Made by a program: the position numbers and the translations under genes
Notes under the pieces: model-generated
What the model was told of the DNA's origin: nothing
Database searches by the model: none
The model's input: the letters and a program-made list of their open reading frames with translations, nothing else
Source: CAZHFW01 sp964531675
GTDB taxonomy: Bacteria; Planctomycetota; Phycisphaerae; Phycisphaerales; UBA1924
Direction: 5' to 3'
Length of the DNA: 35,000 nt
Assembly: GCA_964531675.1 (NCBI GenBank)
Contig: CAZHFW010000041.1
Location: 1 to 35,000 of the forward strand
In this document: positions 6,455 through 14,104 of the stretch, in pieces
How the letters are laid out: every line of letters starts with the position of its first letter
Numbering within the stretch: the first letter of the stretch is position 1

Positions 6455-7816
6455 TTACTTGCCGTGCTCGTGCGGTTTGGCGGGCGCGCTCGCATCGCCC
6501 TGCTTGACCTCGAAGGTGAAGGGCGCGGTGACGATCTTCTCGCTCTCCTTGGTGCCCACGTTGAACTGGCCCCAGCCCTTGTAGATGCCGGGCTTCATGA
6601 ACATGGCCTCGAAGTCCACCTTGGGACCGGTCGCGGGCGCCGCGTGCTCGGCGCCCTCCTCGTGCGGGTGGCTGTGGACGAACTCGCTCCGGTCCTCGCT
6701 GATGACCACCAGGTGGCCCATCGCCCCCAGGTACGGCGCCAGCGTCGTCACCGGCTTGCCGTCCTTGGTGATGGTGAACGCCAGGTGCGTCTCGCCGCCG
6801 GTCTTGACCGGCCCGCCGGTGTCGAGGGCAACGGTGTACCCATCGATGGTCTTGGGGGCCTTGTCATCGACGGTGAGTTTCACCGCCGCGGGGGCCGTGC
6901 CTTCGACGGTCAGCGGCACCTGCACGACCTGCTGGCCCACGTTGGGGGGCGTGAAGTCGTGGTACAGGATGTAGTCGCCCCCCTGCGGGAACGTGAAGTT
7001 GAGCGTGAACGTGCCGTCCTTCTGGACCACCGGGTGCTCGTGGCGGAACCACGAGAGGTCCTTGGAGACGATGAGCAGGTGCAGCAACTTCTCGTGCACG
7101 GCCTCGACCTTGGTCACGGCCAAGCCCGTCGGGTCCTTGATCGTGAACGTGAGCGAGGCGGGCTTGCCCGCCTCGACCTTGCCCGCGGCGGGCTTCACGG
7201 CGACGCTGAACTTGTCCGTAGTCGCCTTCTTGAGGTTCATGCCGCACTTGGGGCACTTGCCCGGCTGGTCGTAGGTCTTGGACCCCTCGCAGTGCATGGG
7301 GCAGTAGTACGAATCGTGGGCGTGCTCCGCGGCCGCGCCCCCGGCGGGCGCGTACTTCTTGAGCGTGGCCTGGAGCGCGGTCATCTCTGCGAGGACCTTC
7401 TTGACGCCCGCCTCATCGCCCGAGTCGCCGGCCTTGTCGATCGCGTCGAACTTGCCCGCGAGCTCCTTGGCGGTCTTGTTGATGTCCTTGACGTTCTCCT
7501 TGGCGACGCCCGAGCCGGGCTTGAGGGCCAGCGCGGCGAGCGTGTTGGCGATGTCCACCACCTCCTGGGCCTCAGCGTGAACATCGTCGAGTTTTTTGGC
7601 GGTGATGAGTTTCTGGATGCCCTCCAGGTGCTCGTCGATCTCGGCGATCGCCTCGGCGTAGGTCTTCGGCGCCTCGTGCTTGCCCCCGGCCTCGCCGTGC
7701 TTCTCGGGCTGGGCCCCGTGCCCCTCGTGCTGGGCCAGGGCCACGGGCGTGCCGAAGGCCAGCGCCGCCCCGGCGGCGATGAGTGCGAACAGGATGGAAC
7801 GCGTGCGATGATTCAT
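6455..7816 (-). CDS. Secreted protein with heavy-metal-binding domain (YCPMH...CPKCGM) and FixH/CopC-like beta domains
   Basis: 453 residues from the ATG at 7816, chosen because AAGGAG lies seven bases upstream and a clean signal peptide follows (ending VALAQ). Residues 30-47 are His-rich (HEGHG...KHGEAGGKHE). Residues about 50-155 form a helical domain. Residues 170-195 are a heavy-metal-binding domain: YCPMHCEG with C172, H175 and C176, then CPKCGMNL with C188 and C191. Residues about 200-435 hold two beta-sandwich stretches with HEKLLHLLIVSKDLSWFRHEHP and GAMGHLVVISEDRSEFVHSHP elements, seen in secreted FixH-like proteins of metal operons. The tail is His-rich (KPHEHGK). Likely a periplasmic copper/silver-binding protein. 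It begins 108 bases after the heme oxygenase stop. Confidence 0.85.
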   Translation of the reverse strand: MNHRTRSILFALIAAGAALAFGTPVALAQHEGHGAQPEKHGEAGGKHEAPKTYAEAIAEIDEHLEGIQKLITAKKLDDVHAEAQEVVDIANTLAALALKPGSGVAKENVKDINKTAKELAGKFDAIDKAGDSGDEAGVKKVLAEMTALQATLKKYAPAGGAAAEHAHDSYYCPMHCEGSKTYDQPGKCPKCGMNLKKATTDKFSVAVKPAAGKVEAGKPASLTFTIKDPTGLAVTKVEAVHEKLLHLLIVSKDLSWFRHEHPVVQKDGTFTLNFTFPQGGDYILYHDFTPPNVGQQVVQVPLTVEGTAPAAVKLTVDDKAPKTIDGYTVALDTGGPVKTGGETHLAFTITKDGKPVTTLAPYLGAMGHLVVISEDRSEFVHSHPHEEGAEHAAPATGPKVDFEAMFMKPGIYKGWGQFNVGTKESEKIVTAPFTFEVKQGDASAPAKPHEHGK

Positions 7817-7924
7817 TTCAGAACTCCTTGCGGTGATAGATGGAACGGTCAGATCGAAGATGCTCCCGGCGGTCAACGTGAACGCGCGGGCCGAGGTCAG
7901 GCCGCGAACACCACGGCCCGTGGT

Positions 7925-8752
7925 TCAGGGTTGGTGAGTCGTGCGTACCTCCTTCTCGGCCGGTCGCCGGATGCACACCGAAACCGAGTCTCGTACCCGC
8001 GTTCGCGCCGGGGTCATTGCGGGCTCGGCGGCCGCGGTCGGGCCGGGGGCGTGGTGAGAGACGTAGGGGTGGTGGGCGTGCGGTGGGTGCGTCAGGTCTT
8101 GGAAGATGTCGTGCACGCCCCGGAAGGCGTCGCTGGCGACGGCGACGATCAGGTCGCACTCGGCGGGCGAGAGCGTGAGCACGTCCAGCGATGCCTTGAA
8201 GAACGACCAGCGGTCCTGCTGGCGGTCGCCGTGCGGGTCGAGGTACTCCGTGCCGGACGCGATGCCCCCGCGTTCGATCAGGCCCAGGGCCCGCCGCACT
8301 GCCGGGGCGATGTAGCGCCCGCCGTTGGTGGAGCCCTCCAGCACGTACAGCGTGCCCACGAGCCCCACGGGCGCATCGGCGGCCAGCCCGTCGATCCGCT
8401 CGCGGAAAAGCCCGGTGGCCGGGAGGGGCGGGTGCTTGCTCAGGCATTGCCCAAGCACTTCCAGATCGGCCAGCAGGTCCGGCGTCCGCATGTGATGCTC
8501 GCGAACGATCAGCCCGAAGACGCGGTGCTCGGCCGCGAGGCGGCACAACTGCGTCTCCAGCGCCAGGTGCACGTGCAGGAGTTGCCCGAGGTAGCGGGCG
8601 TACCCGGCGCCGTCGATGCGGCCCGAGACCATCGCGGCCATGAGGGGGTGCTTCTCGGCGCGGGTGTGGTCCGCGCGGGTCTCTTCCCGCAGACGCTCGG
8701 AGAGGGGCCGGGGCGGGCGGTCGGGGGAGGACGATGTTCGATAGTCAAGCAT
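7925..8752 (-). CDS. Bacterial heme oxygenase (biliverdin-producing)
   Basis: 275 residues from the ATG at 8752, which has AAGGAG eight bases upstream. The open frame continues upstream through a degenerate tandem repeat, but that extension has no family similarity. Residues about 17-200 match bacterial heme oxygenases: LREETRADHTRAEKHPLM, with H29 the likely proximal heme ligand; LGQLLHVHLALE; and LYVLEGSTNGGRYI (135-148), the conserved distal-helix Gly region of the BphO type. These enzymes open heme to biliverdin, CO and Fe(II). The C-terminal 40 or so residues are His/Pro-rich and unconserved (HPPHAHHPYVSHH). No phytochrome or iron-uptake gene is adjacent. It heads the minus-strand metal-handling run, so it may recycle heme iron or act in metal or oxidative stress; that is inference. 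Confidence 0.88.
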   Translation of the reverse strand: MLDYRTSSSPDRPPRPLSERLREETRADHTRAEKHPLMAAMVSGRIDGAGYARYLGQLLHVHLALETQLCRLAAEHRVFGLIVREHHMRTPDLLADLEVLGQCLSKHPPLPATGLFRERIDGLAADAPVGLVGTLYVLEGSTNGGRYIAPAVRRALGLIERGGIASGTEYLDPHGDRQQDRWSFFKASLDVLTLSPAECDLIVAVASDAFRGVHDIFQDLTHPPHAHHPYVSHHAPGPTAAAEPAMTPARTRVRDSVSVCIRRPAEKEVRTTHQP

Positions 8753-8809
8753 GGCGGGCGCTCCTTCGCGCGATGGGACTGGCAAACGGGTCGCGGCGCG
8801 GCGCGCCGG

Positions 8810-8998
8810 GACCGTGCGGGCGGATGGGACGGGCGTTCGGTTGAACGGGACGGACGTGCGAACGATCGGGACGGTCGTGCGTGCGGGTTGTGCGGGCGTG
8901 CGTGCAAATCGGACGAGCGTTCGAGTGAAGCGGCCGTTCGTTCGTGCCGATGGAACGGGCGTCCGACCGTTCCGCACGGACGTGCGGGCGGCGCGGAC
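8810..8998. repeat. Nine-unit degenerate 21-bp tandem array
   Basis: Nine consecutive units of exactly 21 bases without spacers, starting at 8810, 8831, 8852, 8873, 8894, 8915, 8936, 8957 and 8978. The consensus is near GGnCGTnCGnnCGnnnGGAC. The CGTnCG core is kept in nearly every unit while other positions vary. It fills most of the gap between the divergent heme oxygenase and FN3-like genes. Because 21 is a multiple of three, heptapeptide repeats appear in several frames: xRTxVPx on minus, GTxVRxx on plus. Confidence 0.85.
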
Positions 8999-9017
8999 GG
9001 CCCCGGAGACGATCCCC

Positions 9018-9692
9018 ATGCCCGAGCAGCGCATCCCACGAGCCGACGGCGATTTTTCTTCCTACGCGAACCACTACTACGAGGCCGTCAAGAAGTGGTG
9101 GGATGCGCAGGGGCTGGACCCCACCGACCTCAAGCCGCTGGAGACGGCCCTGGCCGAGTGGAACAAGGACTACCCCGCGCACGTCGCGGCGCAGAACAAG
9201 GCCGAGGCGGCACGCCAGAGCAAGGACGCCGCCAAGCGTGAACTCGAAAGGCAGATCAGGCCCGTCTCCGCCTTCGTGCAGAGTTACCCCAAGACCACGG
9301 ATGCCGACCGCGCCGCCATCGGGATCACGGTGAAGGACACAGGCGGGACGCCTGTGCCACCGCCCGCCTCGCGCCCGCTCCTGCTCATCGACGCGGCCAG
9401 CCGCCTCACGCACCGCCTGCGATTGGTGGACGAGTCCACGCCGAGCCGCAGCGCCCGCCCGCGCGGCACGCTCGGCGCCGAGGTTTACGTCGCGCTGGTC
9501 CCCCCACGCGCCGCGCCGCCCGCCGACTTCGCGGCGTACACCTTCGTCCGCACCATCACCCGCGGCGGGGCCGAGGTCGCCTTCCCCGGCGAAGAGGGCG
9601 GCAAGACCGCGGCCTACCTGGTCCGCTGGGTCTCCGCCACCGGCGAGCCGGGGCCGTGGGGGGAGACGGTCACGGCTACAGTTGCCGCGTAA
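9018..9692 (+). CDS. FN3-like hypothetical protein
   Basis: 224 residues from the ATG at 9018, with GGAGA about ten bases upstream. The upstream open frame over the 21-bp array is not counted. Residues about 5-90 are helical (FSSYANHYYEAVKKWWDAQG; an Ala/Lys-rich stretch; VSAFVQSYPKTTDADRAAIGI). Residues about 115-224 look like a single fibronectin type III-like sandwich, with LLIDAASRLTHRLRLVD, GAEVYVALV and a closing SATGEPGPWGETVTATVAA. This layout (DADR..AIGI, then a Pro-rich linker, then a domain ending GPW.E) is a recurrent family of unknown function in Bacteroidota, Verrucomicrobiota and planctomycetes, as I recall it. No signal peptide is visible. A decayed copy of the last 13 codons lies at 10071-10109. 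Confidence 0.75.
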   Translation: MPEQRIPRADGDFSSYANHYYEAVKKWWDAQGLDPTDLKPLETALAEWNKDYPAHVAAQNKAEAARQSKDAAKRELERQIRPVSAFVQSYPKTTDADRAAIGITVKDTGGTPVPPPASRPLLLIDAASRLTHRLRLVDESTPSRSARPRGTLGAEVYVALVPPRAAPPADFAAYTFVRTITRGGAEVAFPGEEGGKTAAYLVRWVSATGEPGPWGETVTATVAA

Positions 9693-9725
9693 GTCCGGAC
9701 AACTACCTACTCGGAGGCGAACACG

Positions 9726-10013
9726 ATGGCGTTGACTCAGGCTCAGACAGACAAGATCGATGAAATGATCGGGAACAACGCGAAGCGACTCGACATTATC
9801 GATGAACTTGTGGGCAAGCACAAGGCTTCGGCGGCGGAGGTCGAGGAATACATCAAGGAAAACAAGACCCTGCAAGGCATGCTCAAGACGATCAGTCATC
9901 GGACAAAGGACGTGATCGCCGCTGGCACCGAGGCCGAGCGGAAGGAAGCCGCCAAAGAAATCGAGACGCTGGCGAAGAAAGCGATCAAGATCCTCCAGCG
10001 CAAAGCCAGCTAG
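9726..10013 (+). CDS. Small all-helical hypothetical protein
   Basis: 95 residues; GGAGG eight bases before the ATG. It is highly charged (many Lys, Glu and Ala) and predicted helical throughout, with EMIGNNAKRLDIIDELVGKHK and EVEEYIKENKTLQGMLKTIS as likely amphipathic helices. There is no signal peptide, membrane segment or recognised domain. Its GC content is visibly lower than that of its neighbours, and it sits between the intact FN3-like 3' end and a decayed copy of that 3' end, consistent with local duplication or insertion. Function unknown. Confidence 0.7.
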   Translation: MALTQAQTDKIDEMIGNNAKRLDIIDELVGKHKASAAEVEEYIKENKTLQGMLKTISHRTKDVIAAGTEAERKEAAKEIETLAKKAIKILQRKAS

Positions 10014-10070
10014 TTCCGTGGCTGATCCGAACGTTCGCTCAACAACATGCTCGCGAGCCTCCACCCGACC

Positions 10071-10109
10071 GGGCCGTGGGGCGAGACCGTGACCACTACC
10101 GTCACGGCT
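10071..10109 (+). pseudogene. Decayed second copy of the FN3-like gene 3' end
   Basis: Aligns with 9651-9690 at about 30 of 40 bases, beginning with an identical GGGCCGTGGG. Translated in the corresponding frame it reads GPWGETVTTTVTA, against GPWGETVTATVAA at the end of the intact gene. The frame then runs on without the stop. Nothing upstream of it in 10014-10070 resembles the rest of the gene. Confidence 0.6.
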
Positions 10110-10145
10110 TGGTACCTGCTCGCGCGCTCCGACATAGAGTGCTGC

Positions 10146-10562
10146 ATGTTCAAGCCCCGTCGCACGTTCGCCGTCTGCTCCGCCGCCGTGCTCGGGGTGC
10201 TCGCGGGGTGCGCCGCGGCGCCCGACAAGACCGCGAGGCCCTTCGCCATGAACGCCGCTCAACCCGCCATCGAACTGCTGGGCTTCCCCGGCTGCCCCAA
10301 CACCCCCGCGATGCGCGACAACCTCCACGCCGCGCTCGCCTCCATCGGCAAGGGGTGGACGTTCACGGACACCAACCAGGAGCAGTTGCCCGCGAGCGAC
10401 CTGCGGCGCGGCTGGCCCACGCCCACGGTCCTGGTCAACGGCCGCGACCTCTTCGGGATGCCCGCGCCCACCGCCCCGAGCATGGGGTGCCGGATGTACC
10501 CCGGCGGCGTGCCGGAAGCCGCCGAGATCGCCACCAAGTTGAAGGCCGCAGCGGCGAAGTAG
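10146..10562 (+). CDS. Thioredoxin-fold lipoprotein (DF-family-like)
   Basis: 138 residues from the ATG at 10146. The upstream frame overlaps the FN3-like remnant and is ignored. Residues 1-21 are a signal peptide with lipobox VLAGC (C22). Residues about 40-135 have a thioredoxin/glutaredoxin-like layout: IELLGFPGCPNTP with C50 where the active-site Cys or selenocysteine sits in relatives, RRGWPTPTVLVNGRDLFG (88-104) and MGCRMYPGGVP (113-123). This matches what I recall of the DF-family (seleno)proteins found beside mercury and other metal-resistance genes. Here the protein keeps one Cys at the N-terminal motif and C115 distally. Likely a periplasmic membrane-attached redox or metal-binding protein. 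The ribosome-binding site is weak (GAG). Confidence 0.75.
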   Translation: MFKPRRTFAVCSAAVLGVLAGCAAAPDKTARPFAMNAAQPAIELLGFPGCPNTPAMRDNLHAALASIGKGWTFTDTNQEQLPASDLRRGWPTPTVLVNGRDLFGMPAPTAPSMGCRMYPGGVPEAAEIATKLKAAAAK

Positions 10563-10639
10563 CGCGCCCACTTCGCGATCTGCATGCTCCCGGCGCTTGC
10601 CACCTTGAAGGACGGTGAGCCACACACGACGTGACAGCG

Positions 10640-13600
10640 TCATGGTTTGGCCTCCTTGTGCGCGTCGTTCTTCTTCTCCACGGACGTGGGATCGCTCGCG
10701 GCGCGTGGGGCGTTGTCCGCGACGACTTCCTCCTTGACCGCGATGGTCGGTGTCGGTGCGGCAGTTGCAACGGGCGCGGCTTCGCTCGCCTGCCCATCCC
10801 GCGTGGCCAACTCCTGCTTCCTCTCCGTGCCCTCCGTGTGCTCCGTGGTGAAATGCCGTCCGTCGTCGCTCACGTCCGCGAGCGGGTCGGTCTTGGCCTG
10901 CTTGTGCTCGCGGGCCAGGCGCTCCGCCGCGTGGCGGCCGAACTTCAGGAACACCGTCGGGGTCACGAAGAAGTCCAGGAGCGTGCTGGTGATCAGCCCG
11001 CCCAGGATCACGACCGCCACGGGGTAGAGGATCTCCTTGCCCGGCTCGCCGCGCGAGAGCACCAGCGGGACCAGGCCCAGCCCGGCGGTGAGCGCCGTCA
11101 TCAGGACCGGGGCGACCCGCTCCTGGCTGCCCTTGATGACCATCTCCTTGCCGAAGGGCAGGCCCTCGTGGGTCATCAGGTGGATGTAGTGGCTGACCAT
11201 CAGCACGCCGTTGCGCGTGGCGATGCCCGTGAGCGAGATGAAGCCCACCAGCGAGGCGACGCTGAAGGGCTCGCGGGTGATGACCAGGGCCGCCACGCTG
11301 CCGATGAAGGCGAAGGGGACGTTGAGCATGATCTGGGTGGCGACCTGGGCGCTCTTGTAGTGCGTGTAGAGGAGCACGAAGATGGCGATGAGGCTGCACG
11401 TCCCGAGGATCAGGAGCAGCCGCGTGGACTGCTGCTGGGCCTCGTAGACGCCGCCGAACTCGAAGGTGTACCCCTGCGGGAGTTTTACGTCCTGGCGGAT
11501 GGAGGCCTGGAGTTCCTGCACCGTGGAGCCCAGGTCGCGGCCCCGGACGTTGCACTGCACCACGATGCGGCGGCGGATGTTCTCCCGCCACACCTCGTTG
11601 GGGCCCATCTTCTCGGTGATGTCCGCCACGTCGCGGATGAGCACGACCGCGCCGGTGGGCGAGATCAGCCGCACATCGCCGAGTTTACCCGGGTCGCTCT
11701 TGTGCGCATCGTCGAGCGTGAGGACCATCTCGAAGGAGCGCAGGCCGTCGAGCACCTGGCTGACGACCTTGCCCTTGGTCGCCGTTTCCATCGCCTCGGT
11801 GAGGGCCGCGGGCGTGAAGCCCAGGCGGGCCGCGGCGGCCCGCCTGACGGCGATGTGCAGTTGCGGCACGAGCACCTGCTGCTCCACCTGCAAGTCCGCG
11901 ACGCCCTCGATGCCGTTCATCGCGGCCTTGGTCTGGTCCGCCAGCGCGCGGAGCGTGTCCAGGTCGTCGCCGAAGATCTTGACGGCGACCTGGGCGCGGA
12001 CGCCCGAGAGCAGGTGCTCGATGCGATGGCTGATGGGCTGGCCGATGCCGACGGCGATGCCCGGGAACGCCTTGAGTTTGGTCTCGATCTCGGCGAAGAC
12101 CGCCTCACGCTCGCGGATGTCCTTCGGTGCCGGGGGAGTCCGCCCGCTGGGGAGTTTCGACCACTCGGGCTTCTTGGCCTCATCCTTCGTCCAGAAGTCC
12201 ACCTCGATCTCACTGGCGTGGACGCCCAGCGCGTGCTCATCCTGCTCGGCGCGGCCGGTACGCCGCGCGACCTGCTTCACCTGCGGGATGGAGAGAATGA
12301 TCTGCTCCGCCTTGGCGCCCAGGGCGTCGGATTCCTTCAGCGACAACCCCGGCTGGCCCATGAACGTGACCACGGCCGTGCCCTCGTTGAACGGGGGCAG
12401 AAACTCCGAGCCCAGCCGCGTGACCACAAAGAGCGCTACGGCGAACACGGCCACGCCCGAACCGATGACCTTCCAGGGATGAGGCAGGGCGACGGCGTAG
12501 GACTTCCTTGCCAGGGCCTTGCACCAACGCAGGACCGGGCCGTCCTTCTCCTCCTTCATCTTCTTCATGTTGGGCAGGAGGTAGTACGCCAACACCGGCG
12601 TAACGGTGAGGGCCACCAGGAGCGAGGCGAAGATGCTGATGATGTACGCCTGGGCCAGCGGCCAGAAGAGCCGGCCCTCGATCCCCGGCAGGAACATCGT
12701 GGGCAGGAAGACCAGGCACACGATCACCGTCCCCATGATGATCGGATTGCGCACCTCGCTGGAGGCGTCGAAGACCACGCGCATCGCGGGGAGCGGCGAA
12801 GCGGCGTGGCGGTTCTCACGAAGTCGGCGGAAGACGTTCTCGACATCGACCACCGCGTCGTCCACCAGCTCGCCGATCGCCACCGCCAGGCCGCCGAGCG
12901 TCATGGTGTTGACGCTCATCCCGAACCAGTGGAAGACCAGGAAGGTCATGATGATCGAGAGCGGCAGGGCCGTGAGCGTGATGAGCGTGGTCCGCACGTT
13001 CATCAGGAAGAGGATGAGGATGATCATGACGAGGACGGCCCCGTCGCGCAGGGCTTCGAGCACGTTGCGGATGGATGACTCGATGAAGTGCTTCTGCCGG
13101 AACACGTCGGGGTTGATCTCCAACCCCGGCGGGAGCGTGGGCTTCATCTGCTCCAGCGTCCGGTCCAGCGCGGCGGTGAGCGCGATGGTGTCCGCCGTGG
13201 GCTGCTTCTGGATCGCCATGATGACGGCGGGCTTGGCGTTGGCTGAGCCTTCGCCGCGCTTGATGGTCGTTCCCGCCTCGACCACGCGGGCTACGTCCTT
13301 GACGAGGATGGCCCGCGGTGGATCGTCGTGATCGCCCGGACGCGTGACCACGAGCGAGTCGGCGATGTCCTGGACGTTCTGCACGCGGCCGAGGTTGCGC
13401 ACCACGAGTTCCTGTGCCCCGGTGATGACGAACCCGCCGCCCGTGTTCTGGTTGGAGGCCGAGAGGGCCTTCTCCAGGTCCTCCATCGTCAGGTCGTAGA
13501 GGCGGAGCTTGTCGGGGTCGGCCTCGACGCGGAACTGCTTGAGCTCGCCGCCCATCACCGTGACCTGCGCGATGCCCGGGATCGAGAGGATGGTGGGGCG

Positions 13601-14086
13601 GAGCGTGAACTCGGCCAGCGTTCTCACCTCCAGCGGCGAGAGCGTGTCGCTCCGCACGCTCATGAGCACGATCTCTCCCATGATGCTGGCGATCGGAGCC
13701 ATTGCCGGGACCACGCCCGGCGGGAGCTTCTCCGTGACCGACGCGAGCCGCTCCTGCACGATCTGGCGGTTGTAGCGGATGTCGGTATCCCACTGGAACT
13801 CGACGTAGACGACCGAGAGCCCAAGGGCGCTGGTGCTGCGCACGCGGTCCACGCCCGGAGCGCCGTTGACCGCAGTCTCGATGTAGTACGTGACCTGGGC
13901 CTCGACCTCCTCGGGGGCCAGACCCGACGCCTCGGTCATGATCGTCACCACGGGGCGGTTGAGGTCCGGGAGCACGTCGGTCTTGGTGTGCAGCGCGACG
14001 TAGAGCCCGTACACGGACACCAGGAGCGCGGCCATCAGGACCAGCACGCGGTTGTGGAGCGAAGCTTTGATGATCCAGTTCAACAC
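10640..14086 (-). CDS. Heavy-metal RND efflux pump (CusA/CzcA superfamily, without Met triad)
   Basis: 1148 residues; the start is GTG at 14086 with GAGGA seven bases upstream. The full RND layout is present: an N-terminal helix (about 13-31), a large periplasmic loop, a transmembrane block from about 345, a second loop and a final block. The TM4 motif is AVAIGELVDDAVVDVEN (401-417), with the acidic pair used for proton coupling. At the positions of the three copper-binding Met residues of E. coli CusA it has other residues (GTAVVTFMGQPG, ALGVHASEIEV, RIEHLLSG), so a divalent cation or other substrate is likelier than Cu(I). The C-terminal tail of about 90 residues is extra; its part TTEHTEGTERK (about 1080-1090) is encoded by a dispersed repeat. 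The gene lies 18 bases after its adaptor. The nearest outer-membrane factors are at 3497 and 21933. Confidence 0.93.
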   Translation of the reverse strand: MLNWIIKASLHNRVLVLMAALLVSVYGLYVALHTKTDVLPDLNRPVVTIMTEASGLAPEEVEAQVTYYIETAVNGAPGVDRVRSTSALGLSVVYVEFQWDTDIRYNRQIVQERLASVTEKLPPGVVPAMAPIASIMGEIVLMSVRSDTLSPLEVRTLAEFTLRPTILSIPGIAQVTVMGGELKQFRVEADPDKLRLYDLTMEDLEKALSASNQNTGGGFVITGAQELVVRNLGRVQNVQDIADSLVVTRPGDHDDPPRAILVKDVARVVEAGTTIKRGEGSANAKPAVIMAIQKQPTADTIALTAALDRTLEQMKPTLPPGLEINPDVFRQKHFIESSIRNVLEALRDGAVLVMIILILFLMNVRTTLITLTALPLSIIMTFLVFHWFGMSVNTMTLGGLAVAIGELVDDAVVDVENVFRRLRENRHAASPLPAMRVVFDASSEVRNPIIMGTVIVCLVFLPTMFLPGIEGRLFWPLAQAYIISIFASLLVALTVTPVLAYYLLPNMKKMKEEKDGPVLRWCKALARKSYAVALPHPWKVIGSGVAVFAVALFVVTRLGSEFLPPFNEGTAVVTFMGQPGLSLKESDALGAKAEQIILSIPQVKQVARRTGRAEQDEHALGVHASEIEVDFWTKDEAKKPEWSKLPSGRTPPAPKDIREREAVFAEIETKLKAFPGIAVGIGQPISHRIEHLLSGVRAQVAVKIFGDDLDTLRALADQTKAAMNGIEGVADLQVEQQVLVPQLHIAVRRAAAARLGFTPAALTEAMETATKGKVVSQVLDGLRSFEMVLTLDDAHKSDPGKLGDVRLISPTGAVVLIRDVADITEKMGPNEVWRENIRRRIVVQCNVRGRDLGSTVQELQASIRQDVKLPQGYTFEFGGVYEAQQQSTRLLLILGTCSLIAIFVLLYTHYKSAQVATQIMLNVPFAFIGSVAALVITREPFSVASLVGFISLTGIATRNGVLMVSHYIHLMTHEGLPFGKEMVIKGSQERVAPVLMTALTAGLGLVPLVLSRGEPGKEILYPVAVVILGGLITSTLLDFFVTPTVFLKFGRHAAERLAREHKQAKTDPLADVSDDGRHFTTEHTEGTERKQELATRDGQASEAAPVATAAPTPTIAVKEEVVADNAPRAASDPTSVEKKNDAHKEAKP
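10812..10855 (-). repeat. Dispersed CACGGAG-type repeat inside RND pump tail
   Basis: On the minus strand this reads as TTTCACCACGGAGCACACGG followed by AGGGCACGGAGAGGAAG, a short low-complexity sequence I recognise from intergenic regions of many planctomycete, verrucomicrobial and other genomes. Here it is read in frame as HFTTEHTEGTERK near the pump's C-terminus. Family membership is from memory, not from a search. Confidence 0.55.
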
Positions 14087-14104
14087 GTGGAGTTCCTCGC
14101 TCGG

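Noticed and set aside
8810..8998. CRISPR array
   Set aside because: Units abut with no spacers and are degenerate.
8753..9034. N-terminal extension of the heme oxygenase through the 21-bp array
   Set aside because: The ATG at 8752 has a good ribosome-binding site and begins the family's usual length; the extension is only repeat-derived heptapeptides.
6446..9241. Plus-strand open frame of over 900 codons
   Set aside because: Runs antisense to three well-supported genes and through the tandem array; composition typical of a shadow frame.
8745..11591. Minus-strand open frame of about 950 codons
   Set aside because: Crosses genes on both strands and has no recognisable domain.
10631..13078. 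Plus-strand open frame opposite the RND pump
   Set aside because: Antisense of a well-conserved transporter; no independent evidence.
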